Positions 1 to 11,349 are shown, counted from the first letter of the stretch. The stretch is DNA of 29,799 bases from Fonticula-like sp. SCN 57-25 (GCA_001724245.1 MEDX01000049.1:1-29799); one strand, 5' to 3'. Notes: generated from the sequence alone by a model not told the origin. Program-made: numbers and translations.

Positions 1-2217
1 CATAATATCGCGAATCTGGGTCATCTCCGAGCGCACGGAATGGCCAAAGAGAAGCGCGTCGCCGGCCGTCGGCTTGGAAAAGCCGCACAGAATGTTGATG
101 GTGGTCGACTTGCCGGCACCGTTCTGGCCGAGCAGCGCGAGCAGCTTGCCCTGGCCAACGGTCCAGCTCGAGTTGTCAACGGCAATCTTGGTCTCGCCCG
201 AGCCAAAGCGCGGCTTGTTGTACACCTTGCGCAGGCCGACAAGGCGGATGGCGGCGTCGGTGGAGCTATCGAGGGCGGCCTTGCGCTCCTCGTGGACGGC
301 GGGGTCCTCGGACGAAGGATCAACCTCCGGCGGCACGGGAAGAACATACGGGCGCTTGAAATAGTCCAGGCCCCAGTACGAGGGCGTCAGGAAAAAGTAG
401 AGCGGGCGGCGCTGGCCAAACTCATCTGGGATCACATTGTCGAAATACCTGGCGAGCATGTCAGAACACAAATCAAAGAGAAAAACTGCCGTACCAGGCC
501 ACGAGCGCGTAGAAGAAAATGTTCCACGTCATAAAGTAGAGCGACTGGGCCGGGATCGGCGGGTGGTACGTGGCGTTGGGGAGGGCCGTGGCGGGGATAT
601 CCTTGTACAGGTCGTCCCAGGTGAAGCCAACACCAGGCACGAGCGTCTGGGTAGCAAAGCTAAACTTGCCGTTGGCGAGCGTGGAAATATCGACAAAGAG
701 CTTGCCGAAGTTAAAGAAGGGGAGGAACATGAGAACGATCCAGCCGGCCTTGTCGGTCGAATCCTGCCACCAAATGTAGCCGACGTAGGTCGACGAGAAC
801 ACGGCAAGCATGAAAATAAGACCGATGATGAGGACAAAGATGCCGAGCAGGACAGCCGACCGCGCCTGGCGGACCCACGTCGAGAGGAAGAACGCCATGG
901 TGGTCATCGCCAGCTGGAAGACAAAGAAGAGCAGGAAGACGACGCCAAAGTCGGTGTTGACAAAAAAGTCAAAGCCAAACGCAACGCCAAACGCGCACGT
1001 CACGAGCGAGTTGGGGATGATGATCAGGAGGTTGGTCAGGAACCAGCTGAGCCAGTACGTCGACGGCTGCAGGCCCATCATCTCCATCGCATGGCGGAGA
1101 CGTTGCTCCTTTTCAGTGACAATCGAGTTGAGCAGGATGATAAAGTTGACCATGGCGCCGCAGAAAAAGAAGACGGGCGCCGATGCCGTCACAACAAGGT
1201 CAGAGATGCCGCCAGAGGCGAGCCCAGGCCAGTCCTTGAGCTGAACATCCATCTCCATCGAGCTTCCAGAGGCAACGCGCACTATGGCACAACGTCAGTA
1301 ATGGCTAAAAAGATGAAAAGTCGCGCACTGATCGCCTCGTCAAGGCCGCGCATGATCTGCATCATGGTGCGGTCGTAAGGATCCGTCACGGACAGCGTCG
1401 AGTTGGTCGTCGCCGACGAGTTGTACCAGACCTGGTAGCGGTAGTCGTCGCCGGTAATGTTAAACACAACACCTGTTCAAGGGTTAGATTTGTACAAAAA
1501 GAAAGGAACGAGCGCACCAAACTGGGTCACGTTGGGGTGGGCGAGCGCATAGTCAGAGATGAACTGGTCGCCGGGCACGCCGACGATGCCCAAGTTGTCC
1601 GTAGGGAGATCCATAGCTAAACCAAAATTAACTCGTGCACACACAAGCGCGGCAAAAGCGCAGCCACGTACTGAGCAGAGGGGTCGGGCTGACGGGCGTG
1701 TTGTAGCCGCGCTCCAGATTAGCCGCTGCAAATGCGGTCATCACGTTCGTGGCAGCGGGATCGTTGTAGGGCGAGTACATGATGCTGATACAGGGAAGTT
1801 TACCGATGGCCTGCGCGCTAAAGTTAGCACTGGAAATCAAGGCGCGCGCGTCGCACAGTGCAAGGGGCGAGGCCGCCGAGCGGGTAGGACAGAGGATGGG
1901 CATTGACGACCTGCTCGGACGCCTTGGCGCCCTCCTGGAGGATGTACAACAGCAAAAGGAAGAAAAGCGGCGAGATGATCTGCAGGATGGTCGACGTGTA
2001 GTAGCGGCGCCACTGTGATCGCGCGCGTGAGCCACCCGGCATCCAAGAGGAAAGCGCGCGAACGTACCGACAGGGTAAGGTTCTTCATGATGAGGACGTA
2101 GAGCTGACGCGCCCACCTGCGAGGCTTGCTCGCCTCAGCCGGCGGCCGAGGCACAAACTTGCCCGCGCCGTCGGCGTCGCGGGTCGCCGCATCGAGCATT
2201 TCAATGGTCGACGCCAT
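1..2217 (-). CDS. ABCA-family ABC transporter, half-size (3' part beyond window)
   Basis: ABC transporter of subfamily A, expected to move lipids or amphipathic compounds across a membrane using ATP. Seven exons are visible: 2217-2068, 2012-1857, 1810-1672, 1616-1518, 1472-1329, 1281-495 and 448 to the left edge; reading frame is kept through all six introns (45-55 nt). About 641 residues are seen. The start MASTIEML is followed by a cytosolic stretch, TM1 near residues 56-77, a lumenal/extracellular domain, then a TM cluster from about residue 258, and a nucleotide-binding domain with Walker A GQNGAGKST near residue 599. The signature, Walker B and C terminus lie outside the window. It is divergent from a second ABCA gene at 2521. 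The family is certain; the substrate is unknown. If the missing part held a second TMD-NBD unit it would be full-size, but the neighbour is half-size. Confidence 0.9.
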
Positions 2218-2520
2218 GGACTTGAAGCGATCAAAGTCCTCGTGCGAGCGAGTTCAGCGAAATTCCACTGATAAACACGCTTCCATCGGCGTTATCAAGT
2301 GATTCGTTCACCATCTGATCCTTTTCCAGCTGGAACGAACGTGATTGGTCGGATAGCTCGATCGTGGCCGAAATTGGGCGGTCCAGGCGGTGGCAAAGGC
2401 AAACTGAGAAATCGATATCAGAAGGTAGTTCGCGGGATCGTCCTTGGCCGCATACTTTACTTTGCCTCGTGCTGATCGACGCCTCGACACTTGTCTCGGT
2501 TGTTTATTCGCACACACGAA
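2218..2520. promoter_or_regulatory. Shared divergent promoter of the two ABCA genes
   Basis: 303 bp separate the two ABCA start codons. The stretch has no convincing reading frame of its own. It contains a CCAAT box (GTGATTGGTC at 2341-2350, i.e. CCAATCAC on the minus strand), about 125 bp from the minus-strand start and 175 bp from the plus-strand start. This position would suit co-regulation of both transporters. No clear TATA box was found. Confidence 0.5.
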
Positions 2521-5500
2521 ATGGGCGATAAGGGCGACGCGAGAGCGTCCGCCACTGTGATGGAAATGACAGAGGTCGACGCGCCGTCCGGCAAGGGCAT
2601 GTCTGTCTACGAGGGCGAGCGCAAGTCGTACCAGGCGCGCGCGCTCATCCGCAAGACCCTCTCCTACCAGAAGCGCCAGACTTGCACCAACGTTTGCTGC
2701 GTGCTCGCCTGCCCGCTCCTGCTTGTCGCTATTTGCGGTATTCTTGGCGTGGTGGTCGCTGCGCTCATCTCCAACTCGAATCCCGTCATCGACGTCCAGT
2801 ACTGCTCGCCCAACGCCAAGGTGGACCCCAACACGCTCCTGCCCGGCCAGCCCGCGCAGGACGCCGACGGTCGTTACCTTTACGGCTACAACCCCCGCGG
2901 CGAGTGCGTTCTCCAGCTCTCTCGCGATTCCTTTGAAAGCCTGCCCTACACCCCGACCACGAACCCGACTTGCGACCCGCGCGCCAACCCCGAGCTGTGC
3001 CCGCTCAGCCCTCCGTACGACACTGCGCCGGTTGCTCATGGATGGTATGACTAATGCTCTGCTATAGCGCTTATGTGGCCGAGTCGGCTGTCGGTTTCAT
3101 GCCCGATCCGGTTGCCAGCCCTACCTACGCCGCGATTAACTACGCCCGCGCCATCGCCAACCAGATCTACTTCCACGGTCTGTCGTCTGTCCCCGATGCT
3201 CTTAGCGCCATGATTGGCAGCAAGCCCAAGATCGAGCAGGTGTTCCACTTGTTTGATAACTCGTCGGTGCCGGAGAGCGGCAGCGGCCTTCTCGGCGGCC
3301 TGCCCAACGACTACTTTATCAACCCGAGGAACAAGTCCAACTACAACCCGGACCCGTCCCTTCAGCGCGTGCCTTTCTACGAACCCGTACGGACTTGACG
3401 CACACGTTTAAGGCTCTAACCATCGGTACACAGGTGACCGGTTCTGAGGAAGAGATTGACGACATCATGGCCGACATCATGCAGCGCGCCATTTACGACG
3501 TCATCAACATTCCCTACATTTCCACGAGGTGTGTTTTTGACTTTTGCTTCTTTTTTTGTGCTGACGGTTATTAGCCCCGAGTACACCGAGGCCGCGCAGA
3601 CTATTCTCCGCCGCGTCCCGATGCTCTCCCTCATTTTCAAGGAGGCAGAGGCCGACCGCGTCGAGTACATCATCCAGGCCGGAAACAGCCGTCAGCTGCG
3701 CTCGCTGAGCGACTCTCGCAACGTCAAGGGCGGCGCCTACCCCGCCTACCCCACTGGTGGCCTTAACCAGCTCGTCCAGCAGAGCAAGATTGCCCAGTCG
3801 CTCGCTAGCATTCTCGGCGAAACCACCAACGTCAACTTTACGATTGCGCAGAGCTTCCGCGCCATGCCCGAGAACAGCAGCACTGCGATTGCTTTTGCCG
3901 TCGGCTCGATTGTCGGCTCCATTCTCTACCCCTTCGCCGTCTCGTTCCTGCTGCCCATCTACGTGATCACGCTTGTGCGCGAGAAGGAGGAGCGCATCCT
4001 GATCATGATGAAGATGAACGGCCTCAAGCAGTGGGTGTACATCATGACCGAGTACATTCACTTTTACATCCTGCACATCTTGACGTCGTTTGTCTTTATC
4101 ATTACGGGCGTCATCTGCCAGCTCGAGTTCTTTACCCAGACCGACCCCGGCGTGTACATTCTCCTCCTCTTTGTGTGGGGTCACGTCCAGGTCGCCATGG
4201 CCTTTTTCCTTGCCACCTTCTTCAACAAGGCGCGCACGGCCCTCGTGAGCGTTTTCCTGCTGGTGCTCGCCGGCGTCATCATCAACGTGGCCATCAGCAG
4301 CCTCTTCCCCGATGACTCGACTCCCATCGCCTACTTTATCTACCCGCCGTTCGCCTTTTACCGCTCGCTGATTGTGATCAACGCTGCGGCGTACTCGACC
4401 TCCACGCCGGCGTACACGATGAGCCTTGTCATCCCCGGCAACGACGTCTTTAACGCGCTCTGGTTCATGGTGTGGGAGTACGCCGTGCTCGTGCTCGCCA
4501 CCTTTTACCTTGTCAACGTGCTGCCGTCCGAGTTTGGCGTCCGCCGCCCGTGGCACTTCCCCGTGTCGGTCACCTACAAGGCCATCCGCCGCCGCCTGGG
4601 CTACGAGCCCGAGAACGACTTTGGCTCCAAGTCGACCGACCTTACGCTCGACGGCGAGGACGACGACGTGCGCGCTGAGCGCGACCGCGTGTTCCGCAAC
4701 GAGTACCCGTCGGACGCCCCCGTTGTGCTCAAGGACATGCGCAAGGTCTTCCCGCAAAAGACGGCCGTCAAGGGCGCGTCCTTTGCGCTCGAGTCCAACC
4801 TCGTCTTTGGCCTGCTCGGCCCGAACGGCGCCGGCAAGACGACGCTCATCAACATTCTCACTGGCCTCTACGAGTCGTCCTCGGGCGCCGCTTTCCTCGC
4901 CGGCCACCGCGTCGGCCTCGACATGCGCAACGTCTACATGAACATTGGTGTTTGCCCGCAGCACGACATTCTCTGGGGCGACCTCACCGTCGAGGAGCAC
5001 CTGCTCTTCTACGCCCGCCTCAAGGGTATCCCGCCGGCCGAGGAGCCCGCCACCGTCGACGAGGCCCTCGAGACCGTTGGCCTGCAAAAGTTCCGCACGC
5101 GCCTTTCCAAGGGCCTCTCTGGAGGCGAGAAGCGCCGCCTCTCGATCGCCATCGCCGTCATCGGCCGCGGCAAGGTCATCTTCCTCGACGAGCCCACCGT
5201 ACGCACAACTCATATTTATACTTTTGCCGTTTTCTAACATGCCCTTTCTTTTGCCAGACCGGTCTTGACCCCGAAGTGCGCCGCCTTGTGTGGAACATTA
5301 TCCAGAAGCAGCGCAGCGGCCGCACGGTCATTCTGACGACGCACTCTATGGAGGAGGCCGAGGTGCTGTGCCAGCGCATCGCCATCATGGCCAAGGGCAC
5401 GCTCCGCTGCATTGGCCCGCAGGTCCGCCTCAAGAACCTCTACGGCTCGGGCTTCCGGATATCGTTCTCGTGCACGCCCGGCGACCGCGAGCGCGCCATG

Positions 5501-5725
5501 GGCTACGTCGAGAAGCTGCTGCCCGTCGGGTACAACCTTTTGCCGTCCTTTGCCACGTCCATCAGCTACGAGTTCCCCAAGGCTGACAACATCATTGCGT
5601 CGCTCTTTGCCGAGCTCGGCCAGAACAGCAAGAGCAACGGCATCATCGACTGGGGCATCTCGCAGACCAGCCTCGAGGAGGTCTTTGTCCACGTTATCGG
5701 AAATACCGACGCCGAGGCTGATTAG
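2521..5725 (+). CDS. ABCA-family ABC transporter, complete half-size protein
   Basis: Complete half transporter of 999 residues from exons 2521-3014, 3068-3386, 3434-3528, 3575-5198 and 5258-5725 (introns 53, 47, 46 and 59 nt). TM1 lies near residues 57-83, followed by a large Cys-containing extracellular domain, then six predicted TM segments between about 405 and 620. One nucleotide-binding domain follows: Walker A GPNGAGKTT near 718, signature LSGGEKRR near 817, Walker B VIFLDEPT ending at 844, and H-loop TTHSMEEAEV. The last intron sits exactly after the Walker B EPT. One TMD plus one NBD means it must dimerise, as known for half-size ABCA proteins of amoebae. It may pair with the divergent neighbour, but that is inference. 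Substrate unknown. The stop TAG is followed by a short spacer. Confidence 0.93.
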
Positions 5726-5916
5726 CCGCGCATGTCTTTTTTGCAGCTATTCATTTTTTATGCGTATCTCTTGTCATGTTAACTCTTTGTTTTGCACACA
5801 ATTGACGAATATTACTTGTCTATATTTACACGCTTTGACCCTTCCCGTACACAGCCCAGCGGCATCAACATACAAAGCCAACGCAAAAAAAAGTTCCCAC
5901 GACAGTTTTCGCCCAC

Positions 5917-7737
5917 TTACTGCTCGATCCACTGCGCGCGCTTCCGCTTGGGCGACGGAACAGGCGCCGGCAGGCGAAGGTCCGCGGGCGCGTTCACCTT
6001 GAAGAACGGCTGCACCTTGTCGGCCGTGAACTGGATGCGGCGGCCGACGGACGACGTCCCCGCGGACGTTTTCTTGAGGATCGAGCGCGGTGTCCGCGGC
6101 GCGGCCGGCGGCGGTGGGGTCACCTGAGCGCCTGCCGCCGACATCGGCGTGCCAGGCGGCGTCGAAAACGACTCTTGCGGCGTGAAGAAAGCGGGCTGAG
6201 GGCTCTTGCCGGCGGGCGAGAAAAATTCTGTCGGCGTGGACGGCGACGCGGTCGCCCCCGACACCTCCCGCAAGCGCTTATTCATGACGGGCGTCGACTC
6301 TTTCGACGATGCCTGCTTGGCCGCATGGACCGGCTGCGCGGCCTTGGGCGCGGCCTTTTCCTTGGGCGCGGCCTTTTCCTTGGGCGCGGGAGACGCGTCC
6401 TGGGCAGCGGCGCCAACCTCGCTGTCCGTGTGCGTGCGCTTGTTGCTCTCCTGCTCCATCTGCTCCTGCTGCCCCTTGGCGGCGCCACCGCGCTTGCGGC
6501 GCTTGCGCTTGCCTTGGCCGTCGGACGCGGCGGGCGCTTCGGCCTCGGGCGTGGGGGCAAACACGTCGTCGCGGTCGGGCATCTTTGCAGCGTCGGCAAA
6601 CAATTTCGAAAGGGCATAGATCGGCTTGCGGTGCTTCTGAAGCGTATTTCTGTGCGGAAAGAAAAAGTGTGTCAGCTGAGAAAGAGGAAATGTTTGGCGC
6701 GCGCACATGTCGCTGGCGAGCGTAAAGAGGCGCTCTGAAAGGGCGCTCAGGTGCGCCACCTCAAACCAGGCAAACTTGCGCGCATCTGCACAATATTATT
6801 AGGCAAGCACATCGCAAAATTATGCTGGCACGTACGTGAATCCTCAATCTTTTCGTCCTCGAGGACATAGTCAGACGGTGCATCGCCGACGCGCGCCGTC
6901 ACGTGAAAGACAGACGTCACGACGTGGTTGAACAGCCCGAGGTCAGTCGCTTGGGCAAGAACGCCAAAGAACGGTTCCAGTAGCAAAAGAAGCGCCTTGG
7001 TCGACAGCTGAGCGAGGACGTGAGCGGCAATACTAAAAAATGCGTTAGCGTACCGGCTTGGGCGATGCGACGGCAAGCTCCTCGAGAAAAACTTCGCAAA
7101 CATGGAAACGAATACCGTTGGAAACAGAGCCATGAGCGGGGCTAATCGCGCGACAACGTCAGCAAGGGGAAAGCAAAAGGGCGGCGTACTGCAGGGGGGC
7201 CTCGGCAAAGATGGCGGCAAAGTCAGCGAGCGACTTTTCGCTCCATTCGCGGTTGGCGCAGTACACGAGTCCCTCGCGCACATAGCGACGGATAAGCGCG
7301 TAGTATTTGTCAAGGCGGTGGTGGTCTAGCGTGTGCCACTCGCGCACGATTGTCCTCCAAAAGGCGCGCTGAAAGTCCACACCAAGATCCCCGCGGAAGG
7401 CGTGCATCATTGTGGCCAGGCGCTCGGCGAGATCGAGCTGAACGGGAGTCTTGTCGGCGAGCCACATGCTGTAATAAAGACCCTTCCAGAGACGCATGAG
7501 CTCGTGCTCCGGGAGCTTGTCCTTGGTCGAGACGAACCGCGTCAGCGCCTTGAGCGCACGGTCCCGCGCCGCCTTGTCTGCAAACGATCCTGGTTAGACG
7601 TGCAACGCTTTACAGCCAAGCATCGCACCGCTGACAACGAGACGGTGAGCAAAGTTGAGCTTGCGCTGGTCCGCATCGCCGTTCCCCGACGACGCCGACG
7701 CGCGCGCCTTGGTCGACTGCACCGTGGCCCCAGGCAT
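5917..7737 (-). CDS. RRP1: RRP1/Nop52 nucleolar ribosomal RNA processing protein
   Basis: RRP1 (Nop52) acts in the nucleolus in 27S pre-rRNA processing and 60S subunit assembly. Six exons (7737-7629, 7577-7190, 7141-7054, 7007-6836, 6785-6707, 6649-5917) give 522 residues. The N-terminal half matches the family: FAHRLVVSD, then RDRALKALTRF, LWKGLYYSMW and DKYYALIRR, then RFHVCEVFLEELA. The C-terminal half is low-complexity, Lys/Arg- and Ala/Pro-rich (nucleolar signals such as KRKRRKRGG). Near the end there is a TPRSILKK stretch and GRRIQF, which fits the RVxF motif that binds protein phosphatase 1; human RRP1B is known to bind PP1 with a KVTF motif in the same region. It is divergent from mitochondrial EF-Tu. 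The start ATG at 7737 gives MPGATVQSTKAR, a short disordered tail before the conserved domain. Confidence 0.9.
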
Positions 7738-7870
7738 CGCACCGTCAGCAGCACGCATGTGGACACACGTGGTTTGAGAAAAATCGCATGCGATTTTTGG
7801 TCATTGTACCACGTTTCCGTCGCGGATCGTCTCTCGGGTAGTGCGCGCGCTGCTTGGACGAGAAAAGAGG
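7738..7870. promoter_or_regulatory. Bidirectional promoter of RRP1 and mitochondrial EF-Tu
   Basis: Only 133 bp separate the divergent start codons, so this must hold both promoters. It contains a CACGTG box (ACACACGTGGT, around 7764-7772) and a perfect 20-bp palindrome at 7779-7798 close to the middle. Confidence 0.6.
7779..7798. promoter_or_regulatory. Perfect 20-bp palindrome AAAAATCGCATGCGATTTTT
   Basis: The sequence AAAAATCGCATGCGATTTTT equals its own reverse complement over 20 bp. It lies between the divergent RRP1 and EF-Tu start codons. Its 18-bp core recurs once more in the window, at 17225-17242 inside a DHX37 intron. It could be the site of a dimeric DNA-binding protein; its function is unknown. 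Confidence 0.6.
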
Positions 7871-9404
7871 ATGTTTCGTGTGCTCCAAAAGTCCGCGACT
7901 CTGTCGCGCTCGGTTGCGGCCTTGGCCGTGAAGCCCGGTACGCAAAATGACCACCAAAACTTGCGTGAGAAACTCACGCTTTGGCGCGCTGACAGGCCCG
8001 GCGCCCATGTTCACCAAGATGACTGGTGCGCCTTGACCGTCCCCCCGTGGCACGCGTGTTGTACTGACGCAATTTCTACGTAGGCATGATGCTTGCGCGC
8101 CACATGTCTGACTTTGTCCGTGGCAAGCCGCACGTCAACATTGGCACGATCGGTCACGTCGATCACGGCAAGACCTCGCTCACCGCCGCCATTACCAAGG
8201 GTGCGTGACAGCGTGGGACGAATGCCGCCGTACCAACGCGCCCTCTTTTGTTCTTTTTAGTTCTCGCCAAGGCTGGCAGCGCCAACTTCCGCGCGTACGA
8301 CCAAATTGACAGCGGCAAGGAGGAGCGCGCTCGCGGTATCACCATCGACTCGGCTCACATTGAGTACGAGACGGCCAAGCGCCACTATGCGCACGTCGAC
8401 TGCCCCGGTCACGCTGACTACATCAAGAACATGATTACTGGTGCTGCCCAGATGGACGGTGCTATTCTCGTCGTGTCGGGCCCCGACGGCTCCATGCCCC
8501 AGACCCGGTGCGCCCCTCTTTTCAGTTTTTTTTTTCCTCTCTGACATTCTCATCGATATCCAGTGAGCACGTTCTTCTTGCCAAGCAGGTCGGTGTCCAG
8601 CACCTTGTTGTCTTTGTCAACAAGGCCGACGCCGTTGACGACAAGGAGATTCTCGAGCTTGTTGAGATGGAGATCCGCGAGCTGCTGAACAAGTACGGCT
8701 TCCCCGGCGACGATGTCCCGGTGATCATGGGCTCTGCTCTGTGCACGCTCGAGGACCGCGATCCCGAGATTGGCGAGAAGGCGATTCTGAAGCTGATGGA
8801 CACTGTGGACACGTACATCCCTGACCCCATGCGCGAGCTGGACAAACCCTTCCTCATGTCGATTGAGGACACCTTCTCGATTGCCGGCCGTGGTACCGTT
8901 GTGACCGGTCGCGTGGAGCGTGGCCAGGTCAAGAAGGGTGAGGAAGTCGAGATTGTCGGCTTTGGCGCCAACACCAAGACCATTGTGACTGGTCTGGAAA
9001 TGTTCCGCAAGCAGCTCGAGTTTGGCCAGGCCGGCGACAACCTCGGCGCGCTCGTGCGCGGCGTCAAGCGCGAGGAGGTGCACCGCGGCATGGTCCTCTG
9101 CGCCCCGGGATCCATCAAGCCCCACAAGAAGTTCCAGGCGCAGCTCTACGTCCTCACCAAGGAGGAGGGCGGCCGCCACACCCAGTTCGTCAACAAGTAC
9201 CGCCCGCAGCTCTACTTCCGCACCTGCGATGTCACCGCTAGCGTTACCCTCCCCGACGACGTCGCCATGGTCATGCCCGGTGACAACGTTTCCATCACCT
9301 GCGAGCTCGTCTCTGCCGTCGCCCTCGAGGAGGGTCTCCGCTTCACCGTTCGCGAGGGTGGTCGCACTATCGGTACTGGCATCATCACCAAGGTGATCGA
9401 GTAA
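7871..9404 (+). CDS. TUFM: Mitochondrial elongation factor Tu
   Basis: GTPase that delivers aminoacyl-tRNA to the mitochondrial ribosome. Exons 7871-7937, 7996-8025, 8084-8200, 8261-8507 and 8564-9404 give 433 residues, close to the family length. The first about 48 residues ([15 protein letters not shown] onward) are basic and hydroxylated with no acidic residue until MSDF, a typical mitochondrial targeting peptide; a 30-nt microexon lies within it. The G domain follows: G1 GHVDHGKT at residues 56-63, switch region RARGITID, G3 DCPGH, G4 NKAD, and G5 SAL. Domains 2 and 3 are complete, ending [10 protein letters not shown]. The bacterial-type sequence reflects mitochondrial descent, not recent transfer, since it carries five exons with local-type splice sites. 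It converges with the 12-Cys gene at 9674. Confidence 0.95.
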
Positions 9405-9673
9405 TCTAGATCCGTCGACACACACGCGTATTTTGTAAAGGACCGGAGAAAATCAAATATAAATATTTCATAACCATAAGGACTCGTATGCCCTCTAGTT
9501 CCGCCATGCCCGCCTAACGGGAGGCGCCAACGACACCTTGGCTCTTTGCAGTGCAACGTTTATAACTAAAAATTGGCAGCGTATTACCTTGCAAATTTAT
9601 TTACTAAACGTGAAGAGGTATCAAGCGCGACCAAAGGACGGCGAGCGTCGTGCGCGAATATCAGCTCTTTCGT
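9405..9673. other. Convergent intergenic region with two 3' ends
   Basis: This holds the 3' ends of EF-Tu (plus) and the first 12-Cys gene (minus). It is AT-richer than the flanking genes. A conserved family block lies at 9581-9619 (see separate entry). No gene is seen. Confidence 0.6.
9581..9619 (-). promoter_or_regulatory. Conserved 3' block with AATAAA, 12-Cys gene 1
   Basis: On the minus strand this reads CCTCTTCACGTTTAGTAAAT followed by AAATTTGC and AAGGTAATAC; AATAAA is at 9601-9596. Nearly the same block follows gene 2 (11312-11349) and, in plus orientation, gene 3 (13475-13507). It probably contains the polyadenylation signal, about 70 nt after the stop. Confidence 0.6.
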
Positions 9674-10303
9674 TTAGAAGAACGAAAGCGCCGAGGCAAC
9701 GGCGGCAAGGAGGCCAGTCACCGAGGCAAACACCGCGGTTTGGAAGCCGCTGCTGCACTCGTACTTCAGAAACACAGCGGACGAAGGGGCCGTCTCAGAG
9801 GACAAAGGGAGAGACTCGATGCAGACACCGTCGTCGACAGAGCTAGTGGTGCAGTTGGTGGAGCAGGCGCTGTCAGAGCAGAAAAGGGTGTTGATCTTAC
9901 CACCAGAGCAGGTGTACTTGCGGAAAAGGAAACCAGCGGGAAGGCAGGTATCGACAAGATTGCCAACAACGGCAGAGTAGGCGCCAGTACAGTCGCTGCT
10001 GGCATAGGTCATGGACAGCCTATACTGGCCGGTGGACAGCGGGGGCCAGATCGTGTTGGAGCAAACGGTAGACTCGGTCATGCCGTTCACAGTGGAGCAG
10101 ACCTCGACGTTGGTGGAGCAGGTGTCAATGGTGGCCTCGAAGAAGTTCGGGATGTCGGAGCACACCTCATTGTTGTCTAAAGGAGGTTGTCAATACGAAT
10201 GTCGATCATCGCGCGGCATCGTACGCCGGGCGACGACGGTGTTGCCAGCGGAAGCGCAGGCGACGAGGCCGAGAAGAGCAAGGGCAGTGAAGCGAGCAGC
10301 CAT
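9674..10303 (-). CDS. Secreted 12-Cys protein, probably GPI-anchored, copy 1
   Basis: 193-residue protein from exons 10303-10225 and 10176-9674, with a 48-nt intron. I do not recognise the family. The start MAARFTALALLGLVACASAG is a clear signal peptide with cleavage likely after ASA. The mature part has 12 cysteines in the same order as the other two copies and a Ser/Thr-rich composition. The C terminus ends in a hydrophobic stretch (FASVTGLLAAVASALSFF) straight after a small-residue CSSG segment, with no basic tail, which is the layout of a GPI-attachment signal. The segment between Cys11 and Cys12 is longer here than in copies 2 and 3. All 12 cysteines could form six disulfides. It is likely a cell-surface or cyst/wall protein, but no function can be assigned. 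Confidence 0.82.
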
Positions 10304-10393
10304 TTTCACCGGTTCGAAGGCGCAGGCAGCACGAGGAAAGTATAGGAAAGGGCCCCCGTTGTAGGAACGTTATAAACCCGCTAAAGGCTCGCG

Positions 10394-10401
10394 CTGATTG
10401 G
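10394..10401 (-). promoter_or_regulatory. CCAAT box upstream of 12-Cys copy 1
   Basis: CCAATCAG on the coding strand, about 95 bp before the start codon. The equivalent word occurs upstream of copies 2 and 3 as well. Confidence 0.5.
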
Positions 10402-10832
10402 AGGTTGCTATCCACTTTAGGAACAAGAGCCAATCACCGGACGACATCGGGATCATGCAACGTGATTGTCCATTGGAATTCCAATCGTTTGAACCTACCC
10501 TTTTTAGGAAGACCATAGGGCACCTGCAAATTGCACTTTCGCTCGCCATACGCATGATGATATTTAGATGGAGGGACCAGCATCAGCAGGGCGTACGCGG
10601 CCAAGGCCGCCTCTTGACGTTTGGCTAATGACTGATTATCAGGACCGATGGATATGACCGTGACCTAAATCAGATCGCATCGTATCGGAATTTTCTTTTG
10701 GAAATATTTTACAACATTGCCATTCCTCTGGGCTGCCCCTTGAACGGCATTGGATACCGATGCCGTGGCTACCGGGTACTGTACTTTTACCATTATGATC
10801 ATCACTCGGAATCAAAACCCCTCCACAAGCCC

Positions 10833-10881
10833 CTGAATCCACCCTGGATTTCAACGCGTTTCCCCTGAATCTACCCTGGAA
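10833..10881. repeat. Two tandem-like copies of a GAATCCACCCTGGATT dyad motif
   Basis: CTGAATCCACCCTGGATT (10833-10850) is followed by CCCCTGAATCTACCCTGGAA (10862-10881). The core AATCC-N5-GGATT is an inverted repeat. The 18-mer is found again in inverted orientation at 13671-13688, on the far side of the 12-Cys gene cluster. Confidence 0.6.
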
Positions 10882-11311
10882 GTGCTGCTGAGAGGGCTGA
10901 AGACGCATTCCGAACCCAATGTCGCGCACGGCCGCGATTGTAACGGTAGGTGTACCGTAAAGTGCCGAGCATGACGTACGCAAACGTTGAGCGCCTTCAC
11001 TCTATATGTCTGCTCCCAATTAGATTGGAGGACGAGCAAGCGGTGATCCTCGTGCAGTTATTTAGCAGGTTGCTGGATGCGTGTCGGGCCATGGGTGATC
11101 AAACGCTTGTCTATCAGGTCGCTCGAGTGCCACTACTATTGGGTAGCTGTTATTCCTCGAAGAATATAGGAAGCGCGCCCCTGATGGGCTGCGCGTCGAG
11201 GCACACCCGTCGCGGCGTGGCCCTCGTCCGTCCCCGCGCAAAGATGCCCACTTGAAGAAGGAAGAGTGCAATTTTGCCTGATGGTTTAACGTATATAACT
11301 AGTTGGAAACA

Positions 11312-11349
11312 TACTACCTTTCAAATTTATTTAATAAACGTGAAGAGGT
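11312..11349 (-). promoter_or_regulatory. Conserved 3' block with AATAAA, 12-Cys gene 2
   Basis: Minus strand: ACCTCTTCACGTTTATTAAA then TAAATTTGAAAGGTAGTA. Nearly identical to the block after copy 1, and similarity extends into the flank (TATAACTA and TTGG words). It probably holds the polyadenylation signal. Confidence 0.6.

Noticed and set aside
3045-3067. Apparent 23-nt intron in the second ABCA gene
   Set aside because: A 53-nt intron (3015-3067) with consensus donor GTACGA also restores the frame and fits the length seen elsewhere.
3504-5240. 578-codon minus-strand open frame opposite the ABCA gene, and similar long frames opposite others (23890-25200, 8550-9425, 437-1378)
   Set aside because: They are antisense shadows: the real genes avoid TTA, CTA and TCA codons because of the strong C/G third-base bias, which removes antisense stops. 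No domain or motif appears in them.
7033-7053. Apparent 21-nt intron in RRP1
   Set aside because: It breaks the frame; the 46-nt intron 7008-7053 keeps it and joins conserved RRP1 sequence.
10950-11255. Open frame in the interval between 12-Cys copies 1 and 2
   Set aside because: No coding bias, no motif; likely chance in a region of lower GC content.
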